Source of the DNA: Bacteroidota bacterium
GTDB lineage: Bacteria; Bacteroidota; Ignavibacteria; Ignavibacteriales; Ignavibacteriaceae
Direction of reading: 5' to 3'
Assembly: GCA_030706105.1 (NCBI GenBank)
Contig: JAUZPC010000168.1
Coordinates: forward strand, 1 to 6,471
DNA length: 6,471 nt
In this document: positions 1-5,434 of the stretch, piece by piece
Layout: each line of letters starts with the position of its first letter
How positions within the stretch are numbered: position 1 is the first letter of the stretch
Notes under the pieces: model-generated
Told to the model about the DNA's origin: nothing
Databases searched by the model: none
Seen by the model: only the letters and a program-made list of their open reading frames with translations
Program-made: the position numbers and the translations under genes

Positions 1-363
1 CTTTTTAAGTCCTTTTAATATTTTGTTTTCCGGAACCCATTTAATAGCAAATTGACAACTTAATCTCAAATTACAATTTGATTTTTTAATATACAATAGA
101 TTTTAATAATTTTTTTATTCTTTTTTAAATATATAGACAAGCAAAGATATTTTAATTGAAACCTTACAATTATAATTGGACATACACCGGGCGTACGGCA
201 TAACGATTACTCATTATTTATTATTCCTATGTATCATTCTACGAACATATCACCTTTTCAGTTGCTGTTCATTTAAGTTCATTTTACAACTAAGAATTGA
301 AATAGACATAGAAATTTTGTAATTGGATGTTTTATGCGGTAGTGAAAAATAAGCATGTAAAAA

Positions 364-393
364 AGCTCTGTAGGAGCGACATGTTAGTAGAAA
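364..393 (+). repeat. REP-like repeat copy 1
   Basis: The core forms a hairpin of GCTCT-GTA-GGAGC (365-377; four Watson-Crick pairs plus one G-T pair). It is followed by GACATGTTAGTAGAAA. Copies 2, 3 and 4 share the same layout, and the tail is closest to copy 4 (ATTAGTAG). The first 23 nt match copy 3 on the opposite strand with one mismatch (GACATGTT against GATATGTT). Confidence 0.75.
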
Positions 394-412
394 TGATAAT
401 GATATATAAACG

Positions 413-442
413 GGCTCCATGGGAGCGGCATATAAGAGAAGA
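413..442 (+). repeat. REP-like repeat copy 2
   Basis: The core is GCTCC-ATG-GGAGC (414-426), a perfect 5-bp stem with a different loop from the other copies. It is followed by GGCATATAAGAGAAGA, which aligns with the CATRTTAGTAG tail of copies 1 and 4. It has the same orientation as copy 1 and lies about 49 bp downstream of it. Confidence 0.65.
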
Positions 443-480
443 ACGGATCCGGGTTTTTTTATCGGTTATGCGAATAAAAT

Positions 481-510
481 AATAGGGCAACATATCGCTC
501 CTACAGAGCT
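481..510 (-). repeat. REP-like repeat copy 3 (inverted)
   Basis: Read on the minus strand, the core GCTCT-GTA-GGAGC (509 down to 497) is identical to copy 1 and is followed by GATATGTTG. The rest of the tail (CCCTATT) does not match the family, so the conserved part is about 23 nt. Together with copy 1 it makes an imperfect inverted repeat with arms of about 23 nt separated by about 100 nt. Confidence 0.7.
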
Positions 511-535
511 CTTTAAGCTTCCTTTCGCTTCAAAT

Positions 536-564
536 AGCTACTAATATGCCGCCCGTACCGGGCT
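536..564 (-). repeat. REP-like repeat copy 4 (inverted)
   Basis: Read on the minus strand, the core is GCCCG-GTA-CGGGC (563 down to 551), a perfect 5-bp stem with the same GTA loop as copies 1 and 3. It is followed by GGCATATTAGTAGC. Compared with copy 1, stem position 3 changes from T-A to C-G and position 5 from T-G to G-C. Both changes keep the stem paired, which suggests that the fold is conserved rather than just the sequence. Confidence 0.7.
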
Positions 565-825
565 CTATCTCCTTTAGGCTGATCGCTCATAATGCACTTT
601 CTCCTTTTAGTGTACTTATCACTTTCTCCCCTTCGTGCAACAGCCACCTTTTTCAAAATGTTTTATGTGCTGAACCAGATCTATAGCAATTTATCAAGTT
701 ATTGAATTTTTAAGGATTGATTATATATAATATGGCAATGACATATAGGACTACGTATTTACGGAGCTATATATGGCAAAAATATTCTTCCTAAAACAAC
801 TGTTTTGTTTGTATTTGTGGGATTT

Positions 826-839
826 ATAATACGTATTAT
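826..839. other. 14-bp perfect palindrome
   Basis: ATAATACGTATTAT is exactly self-complementary. It could be an operator-like dimer site, but no gene starts next to it, and a palindrome this AT-rich can arise by chance. A second weaker inverted pair (AAAACA-AC-TGTTTT) lies just upstream at 793-806. Confidence 0.2.
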
Positions 840-921
840 CTGGCGTAGTTAAGGTTCAATTAGATTTACTTACCGGCATAACACGGATAAAACCATTAGC
901 GGTTCTATTATAACAGGACGT

Positions 922-974
922 AAAAAATCCCATTAGCTTTACAAATGCTTTATTCTTTGTAAAACTAATGGGAT
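922..974 (-). terminator. Rho-independent terminator of the MFS gene
   Basis: Complementary arms at 927-945 and 956-974 form a 19-bp stem with one mismatch (C937 opposite A964) around a 10-nt loop. On the minus strand the stem is followed directly by six T residues (927-922). It begins 37 nt past the transporter stop codon, the expected place and orientation for its terminator. On the plus strand no T-run follows the stem, so it should act in the leftward direction only. Confidence 0.9.
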
Positions 975-1010
975 GAAGAAGAATCCGGCTATTTTATAGA
1001 CAGCACCTAA

Positions 1011-2213
1011 TTAATTAGGGTGCGGTGCCGGAGTAATATGCTCTTTAAAATAAAATACTGCAAAAAGTAATATAGTTAATGAAAAGAAGGAGCCTGTCCA
1101 AAATGGCAGCTGATAACCTAAATGCTGAAAAGTAAAGCCTCCCCATAAGGGACCTAAAACTCTTGCAATTGCTGAAAATGACTGATTAAGCCCGAGAATT
1201 ACCCCCTGCTCTTTTTGATTGCTGTTTTTAGAAACCATCCCAAGAATTACAGGCTGCAAACTGCCTGTACCAAGGGTTAGAATAGCAACAAAAATTCCAA
1301 GCTGAGTAAAGTTAGTCCCAACCGGCAGCAGTGCAAAACCTACCACCATGCAGAAAGAGCCAAGAGTTATAACTTTCCTATCGCTGACATATTTAGACGC
1401 AAAAGTAAGAGCCCCCTGAACAAATGCAGAGGTAAGCCCAATTATTGCATAAGCCATTCCATTCTGCAAATCAGTAAAGTTATAATGCTGCTTGCCAAGC
1501 AGTGCAAAAGTTCCAAACATGTTAGCATTAGAAAAAGTAAGAATAAAAAACATAATAACCGACAGGCCTAAGCTTTTATCTAAGAATAATTTTTTAAAAG
1601 CTCCAAAGTCAAATAGTCTTTTTTCCCCAAGCATATCAAGATTTCTTTTTCCTTTAGGAAGTGACTCCGGAAGCATAATTAACGTAACAATAAAAGCAGA
1701 GAAGGAAAATCCGGCACTTACAAAACCGGTAAGGGAATATCCGCCTATATGTGCAAGTACTCCACCCGTTAATGGACCAAAAACAAAACCCAATGCAAAA
1801 GCAGCTCCAATTACACTCATTCCCTTAGATCTGTTTTGAGGTGTAGTTACGTCGGCAATATAAGCCTGAGCAACACCTATGCTGCTGCCCCCCAAGCCGG
1901 AAACGAAACGTGAAAGAAGCAGAACATAGTAATTTTTAGTATAAGCAAATATTACATAACCGAGAGCGTTTAACAGCAAACAATAAATAATTATAGATCG
2001 CCTGCCGTATTTGTCAGAGAGGCGGCCAAAAATAGGATTAAACAGGAACTGAGTTAATGAGTAAACGGCAACTGCTATACCAACTGCCGTTTCATCTACG
2101 TGCAGAGAAATTTTTGCAAAATTAGGCAACAGAGGAATTAATATTCCAAAGCCTAAAAGGTCAATAAAAACTGTTAAAAAAATCAGGAACAACGATACTT
2201 TTGTACTTTTCAC
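1011..2213 (-). CDS. MFS transporter, 12-TM drug/H+ antiporter-like (DHA1/TetA type)
   Basis: This is an inner-membrane secondary transporter of the major facilitator superfamily, probably a proton-coupled exporter of small molecules. The substrate cannot be read from sequence. The 400-residue protein has two blocks of hydrophobic segments joined by a polar loop at about residues 183-213, as expected for 12 TM helices. TM1 carries the FIDLLGFGILIPLLP signature with Asp18. Motif A (GRLSDKYGRR, about 63-72) lies between TM2 and TM3. A motif-B-like Arg102 is in TM4. Motif C (GFVFGPLTGG, about 142-151), the antiporter signature, is in TM5, and GPLWGG is echoed at about 354-359. I prefer the GTG start at 2213 because AGGAAAG precedes it at good spacing and the N-terminus then matches TetA-like proteins. 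A TTG at 2234 would add seven residues without an evident ribosome site. It lies 136 bp downstream of the dehydrogenase gene and ends at a terminator. A class-level call is secure; a drug-resistance role is inference. Confidence 0.9.
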   Translation of the reverse strand: MKSTKVSLFLIFLTVFIDLLGFGILIPLLPNFAKISLHVDETAVGIAVAVYSLTQFLFNPIFGRLSDKYGRRSIIIYCLLLNALGYVIFAYTKNYYVLLLSRFVSGLGGSSIGVAQAYIADVTTPQNRSKGMSVIGAAFALGFVFGPLTGGVLAHIGGYSLTGFVSAGFSFSAFIVTLIMLPESLPKGKRNLDMLGEKRLFDFGAFKKLFLDKSLGLSVIMFFILTFSNANMFGTFALLGKQHYNFTDLQNGMAYAIIGLTSAFVQGALTFASKYVSDRKVITLGSFCMVVGFALLPVGTNFTQLGIFVAILTLGTGSLQPVILGMVSKNSNQKEQGVILGLNQSFSAIARVLGPLWGGFTFQHLGYQLPFWTGSFFSLTILLFAVFYFKEHITPAPHPN

Positions 2214-2216
2214 AAA

Positions 2217-2223
2217 CTTTCCT
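2217..2223 (-). promoter_or_regulatory. Ribosome binding site deciding the MFS start
   Basis: AGGAAAG on the minus strand places AGGA six nucleotides before the GTG at 2213. The alternative TTG at 2234 has no comparable purine stretch upstream, so this site supports the shorter protein. Confidence 0.6.
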
Positions 2224-2349
2224 AAGTTGAACAATAATGGATAAAATATATAATTTAGGCCATTCCCCGGTAACAGAAACGGATTATGACCGAATGTATA
2301 ACTAGTGTAATTAAGGCACTATATAAAAACGGCTGGTGTTTATTTAATT

Positions 2350-3375
2350 TTACTGGATCTTATCAAGCTCCCTGCAAATTTCATCTGCAAACTTACCTGT
2401 AGATACATAATTTTCGGGATTGAGATCCTTTGTAACAACATCACCTTTTTCAATAACATTTGACAGAGCTTTTTCGATATTTATGGCTGCCTGAAACTCA
2501 CCGATATATTCAAGCATCATTACAGATGCCAGAATAATTGCCGATGGATTAGCAATATCCAAACCTGCAATATCCGGAGCAGAGCCATGCACGGCTTCAA
2601 AAATTCCGATATCATCGCCAATATTTGCACCGGGAGACATCCCCAATCCGCCGACCAACCCGGAGGCAAGATCTGAAAGAATATCACCAAACAGATTGGT
2701 TGTAACGATAACGTCAAACTGGTTAGGGCTCATTACCATCTGCATCGCCATATTATCAACTATTTTTTCATCAAATATTATCTCAGGATAATCTTTTGAT
2801 ATGGCTTTTGCAACATCAAGAAAAAGTCCACCGGTATATTTTAGTATGTTAGCTTTATGAACTACAGTAACTTTTTTTCTGTTGAATTTCCTTGCATACT
2901 CATAAGCATACTTAATTATGCGTTCAGAACCTTTTTTTGTAATAATGCCTATAGTTTCTGCTGCTGAATGGCTGCTATCAATATAATGCTCAATGCCGGC
3001 ATAAAACTCTTCCAGATTTTCCCTAAAAATCATAAGGTTTATGTTATCATAATGGATATTCTTTAACCCCTTATACGTTTTAGCAGGCCTCTGATTAACA
3101 TACAACTCGAACTCTTTTCTAAGAGCAACATTTACACTTCTGAATCCCTTTCCAATGGGGGTAGTAAGGGGGCCTTTAAGTGCAACCTTATTTCTTTCAA
3201 TGGACTCAATAGTTTCCTGCGGTAAGGGATCCTTATATTTATCCAGCGCAGTAAGCCCGGCATCCATAATTTCCCAATTTATTTTTACCCCTGCATGCTC
3301 AAGAACCCTGACAGCAACTTTGGAAATTTCCGGGCCGATTCCGTCACCCGGTATAAGCGTTATTATTCTGTTCAA
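2350..3375 (-). CDS. NAD-dependent isocitrate dehydrogenase (IDH3-like)
   Basis: This enzyme oxidatively decarboxylates isocitrate to 2-oxoglutarate in the cytoplasmic TCA cycle, and belongs to the isocitrate/isopropylmalate dehydrogenase family. The 341-residue protein opens with LIPGDGIGPE. The isocitrate-binding set can be placed by spacing against E. coli Icd: Ser80, Asn82, Arg86, Arg96, Arg118 and Tyr125, with Lys174, Asp207, Asp231 and Asp235 for catalysis and the divalent metal. Ser80 and Asn82 in the SVNVALR context, with LYVNQRP, favour isocitrate over isopropylmalate. The cofactor loop reads HGSAPDIAG, with Asp268-Ile269 where NADP enzymes carry Lys-Tyr, so NAD is expected. Overall it resembles the mitochondrial IDH3 alpha chain. 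The start is TTG with AAGGA seven nucleotides upstream; any closer Met would remove the nucleotide-binding N-terminus. It has its own upstream gap and looks monocistronic or co-transcribed with the transporter. Homoisocitrate dehydrogenase is the main alternative. Confidence 0.9.
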   Translation of the reverse strand: MNRIITLIPGDGIGPEISKVAVRVLEHAGVKINWEIMDAGLTALDKYKDPLPQETIESIERNKVALKGPLTTPIGKGFRSVNVALRKEFELYVNQRPAKTYKGLKNIHYDNINLMIFRENLEEFYAGIEHYIDSSHSAAETIGIITKKGSERIIKYAYEYARKFNRKKVTVVHKANILKYTGGLFLDVAKAISKDYPEIIFDEKIVDNMAMQMVMSPNQFDVIVTTNLFGDILSDLASGLVGGLGMSPGANIGDDIGIFEAVHGSAPDIAGLDIANPSAIILASVMMLEYIGEFQAAINIEKALSNVIEKGDVVTKDLNPENYVSTGKFADEICRELDKIQ

Positions 3376-3382
3376 AATATTT

Positions 3383-3387
3383 TCCTT
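3383..3387 (-). promoter_or_regulatory. Ribosome binding site for a TTG start
   Basis: AAGGA on the minus strand ends seven nucleotides before the TTG at 3375. This is the main evidence that the dehydrogenase begins with TTG rather than an ATG outside the homologous region. Confidence 0.65.
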
Positions 3388-3409
3388 AATTTGCTTTTTT
3401 TAGATTACA

Positions 3410-3415
3410 ATTATA
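3410..3415 (-). promoter_or_regulatory. Candidate -10 box for the dehydrogenase
   Basis: A perfect TATAAT on the minus strand lies 34 nt upstream of the TTG start. No convincing TTGACA-type -35 is found 16-18 nt further upstream (the hexamers there are AATCAT-like), and the Bacteroidota-type TAnnTTTG box is also absent. In AT-rich DNA this hexamer is easily met by chance. Confidence 0.35.
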
Positions 3416-3626
3416 TGAAAAAAGGAATAAAGATGATTACGCATAAGCTCATATGTGTGAATTTTAGCAAATAATTTAATGGGAGATTTTGGATATGGAA
3501 CTAAGTGAGCAAGATGTGAAATAAGAGGTTAGGAATAAAAGACGCCGTGATGAATTAACAATTAGAAATTTTTAAGCGGACACATGAAACGAATTTTACA
3601 TAATTAATTTACTTTTAGACCAGGCA

Positions 3627-3673
3627 GCCGGAATTTATCAATCTAATAATATTAGATATATTGAAATTCCGGC
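3627..3673 (-). terminator. Long hairpin downstream of the dimethylformamidase-like gene
   Basis: Outer arms GCCGGAATTT (3627-3636) and AAATTCCGGC (3664-3673) pair perfectly over 10 bp. An inner stem ATCTAAT/ATTAGAT (3641-3647 with 3651-3657) is separated from them by an internal loop. The hairpin begins 43 nt past the stop codon at 3716. Neither side carries a proper T-run (the minus strand continues TGCCTGGTCTAAAAG), so it may be a 3'-end stabilising structure or a weak terminator rather than a classical one. Confidence 0.5.
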
Positions 3674-3715
3674 AGCAAGGCTGTGTTATTTTATGTTGGA
3701 GGAGACGAAATCTAT

Positions 3716-5434
3716 TTATAAGTTTTGAGATAGAGGAGACAAACTGGAAATAGTGTCCTTTTCTTCTGTTTTATTTGTTTTTGAGTTGTTATAATTCTTT
3801 ATGTGCCTTAGAACATTGTTTACTATACCTGAGCTGACTTCATCAACCAGTAAAGTACCGCCAAAAGTTATTGATGAAGCAGAAAATAACATTCCTCTGG
3901 TCTTACCAAATTCACGTATAATCATATCAGCTCCGCCATTATTCTTGTTTGTACCCTTGGCTATCAGCTTTATGTCTTTTGGTGCCGAGGGACTAATTTT
4001 ATCGGTTTCCCATCCCGAGCCGCCATTTCCATTTAACTGAGTGAGCATACCAGGTTTAACAGGGTTAAAATCATCTCCTTCCGCCCCGCCGGATGGATTG
4101 TTTAAACTTTGTTTACCAAACTCATTGTTCTCCGGAATATTCAAACCTTTAAATGTCCAGTGCTTTGAGTTTAAAATTGTGTATGGCGAACAATTTCCGT
4201 AACCGCGCATATCAAATCTTACACCTATTACCTGAGTTTCATCCCCGGCAGATTTTTCATATCTAAGACTTACACAGCGGATATTATTACCCCCCTGCTT
4301 AAATGTTATTTCCCTATATATTGAATTTCCTGATAAATTTAGAATTGATCCCCCATTGTTATTAAAAGTTTCAAGTCCGGCAAACATTTCCCGGCTCCAA
4401 TATTCACAATGGGTATTTAGGATTATTGCATTATAATTTAAGAGCAAATCAGGGTTGTTATGAAGTTCATTCCCCGAAACTATATCATAACTAAATTTTT
4501 CTCTTTCAAGCCATGCAAGAACCCGCCATTCACCGGCAGTTAAGTGACTTGTAAAAGGGGTATATGGATCATCATCAATTACCGAACAATTAGGATGGGG
4601 CCTATTTACACCAAGTTCTTTGAACTGCCAGGCATTCGGGTGATCTTTTTCCGTTACGACAATATTATTGCCGAGCATTTCTTTTATTTTTGCCCGCAGA
4701 CCTTCCGGAATGGTTTTAACCCCCATAATATATATACGGTCTTTTAATGAAAGCCTGGCTTCATCCTCAAAGTTTCTGTAACGGCTTCTACCGCCCCATA
4801 CATTGTACGTCTGCCAGTTATTTGTGCTGGCCAAAACAAGAAGCCTTGTCTTTTTTCCATATTCTGAAGGAGGTGTTGAGACAAGGAACGAAAGTCTGTA
4901 ACTTTCTTTGGATTCAACGGACTGGATATCCAGACTGTAGATTCCGGGTTCAATAAATGTTGGTAATTTATAAGAAAATGATTTTTCCCACCCTAAGCCT
5001 TCTTTTACAAACTTTGAGTCCGGCAGTGTTTGAAGTTGAGACGTGAAAGTGCCAAGATTTAATATAGATGATGTTTTGATCCCATGGCGGATAAGGGTTG
5101 CTTTATAATTTACAGGGGAATTTATGTAAACATCTATATCTTCTCCCGGATTAAACCACAGTTTGGGCTGATAGCCTATTATTTTATTTTCAAGCAGTCG
5201 TATAAAATTATCGTCGGAATTAGTATTTGTGATTCGTTTAAGGATGTAACCTGCCAATTCAAATGAAATTGTATTGATTGGAGTTTCGGCTTCTACTTTA
5301 TATTCGCCCTGTTTGCCGGAGATACTTTCAGCCAAAATATTCCCGTTTACGTCTAATGCTTTTACCCTTACCCCTGTTAAGGAGCGACAAAGATACCCGG
5401 ATTTAATAACGCCTTTATGATAATACTTTTGCAT
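3716..5434 (-). CDS. N,N-dimethylformamidase large-subunit-like protein with carboxypeptidase-regulatory-like N-terminus
   Basis: Numbering is from the ATG at 5434 (572 residues). Residues ~5-70 resemble a carboxypeptidase-regulatory-like beta-sandwich (GVRVKALDVNGNILAE, then GEYKVEAETP and a closing AGYILKR). Residues ~85-185 look like a second beta-rich domain containing NPGEDIDVYINSP. From ~195 to 545 the protein matches the dimethylformamidase beta-subunit-like C-terminal family: WQTYNVWGGRSRY (~207-219), SYDIVSG (~315), NTHCEYWS (~340-347, with His342 and Glu344), and GWETD with Glu476. In the characterised amidohydrolase the H-x-E Glu is an iron ligand, so a metal-dependent amidase-type activity is possible. 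The substrate is unknown and dimethylformamide is unlikely to be the target. The last 25 residues are a polar, Ser/Asn-rich tail. There is no signal peptide. It overlaps the upstream glycosyltransferase by 20 bp, which suggests a glycan-related role. A GTG at 5458 would add eight residues, but GGGAAGGA precedes the ATG. Confidence 0.75.
   Translation of the reverse strand: MQKYYHKGVIKSGYLCRSLTGVRVKALDVNGNILAESISGKQGEYKVEAETPINTISFELAGYILKRITNTNSDDNFIRLLENKIIGYQPKLWFNPGEDIDVYINSPVNYKATLIRHGIKTSSILNLGTFTSQLQTLPDSKFVKEGLGWEKSFSYKLPTFIEPGIYSLDIQSVESKESYRLSFLVSTPPSEYGKKTRLLVLASTNNWQTYNVWGGRSRYRNFEDEARLSLKDRIYIMGVKTIPEGLRAKIKEMLGNNIVVTEKDHPNAWQFKELGVNRPHPNCSVIDDDPYTPFTSHLTAGEWRVLAWLEREKFSYDIVSGNELHNNPDLLLNYNAIILNTHCEYWSREMFAGLETFNNNGGSILNLSGNSIYREITFKQGGNNIRCVSLRYEKSAGDETQVIGVRFDMRGYGNCSPYTILNSKHWTFKGLNIPENNEFGKQSLNNPSGGAEGDDFNPVKPGMLTQLNGNGGSGWETDKISPSAPKDIKLIAKGTNKNNGGADMIIREFGKTRGMLFSASSITFGGTLLVDEVSSGIVNNVLRHIKNYNNSKTNKTEEKDTISSLSPLSQNL

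Larger units (their letters stand above)
1..920. other. Gene-free AT-rich intergenic region
   Basis: I find no open reading frame of useful length on either strand, and no tRNA- or rRNA-like sequence. The stretch holds a cluster of four REP-like repeats (about 364-564), a 14-bp palindrome (826-839) and several A/T runs (for example 79-130). The word CGGCATAAC occurs at about 196-204 and 874-882 and resembles the CGGCAT tail of two of the repeats, so these may be decayed copies. Because the transporter to the right ends in a terminator that fires leftward, this DNA is probably not part of that transcript. A short coding-like frame at the extreme left edge is discussed under findings. Confidence 0.7.
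3376..3715. other. 340-bp intergenic region between dehydrogenase and dimethylformamidase-like genes
   Basis: No gene of useful size is visible. On the right the region holds a long hairpin beyond the stop of the upstream gene (3627-3673). On the left it holds a candidate -10 box and ribosome site for the dehydrogenase. The middle (about 3440-3610) shows nothing convincing. Confidence 0.6.

Noticed and set aside
444..460. CGGATCCG followed by a T-run, considered as a terminator
   Set aside because: An 8-bp palindrome without a loop cannot form a stable hairpin, and no gene ends nearby on the plus strand.
361..564. Repeat cluster considered as a CRISPR array
   Set aside because: The copies lie in both orientations, vary in the core and have unequal spacing, unlike CRISPR repeats.
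1492..1839. 115-codon plus-strand open frame
   Set aside because: It lies antisense inside the well-supported transporter gene and its translation has no recognisable domain.
2214..2349. Gap between dehydrogenase and transporter searched for a terminator or promoter
   Set aside because: Only a 3-bp CGG/CCG pair and TATATTTT-like AT-rich sequence are present, not enough to call either.
3155..3403. 82-codon plus-strand open frame
   Set aside because: It is antisense to the 5' part of the isocitrate dehydrogenase gene, so it is a shadow frame.
3495..3524. Nine-codon plus-strand mini-ORF (MELSEQDVK) preceded by GGGAGA
   Set aside because: It is far too short to separate from chance, and no plus-strand gene follows that it could regulate.
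4744..4956. Overlapping 69-codon frames on both strands
   Set aside because: Both sit inside the dimethylformamidase-like gene in other frames and show no family features.
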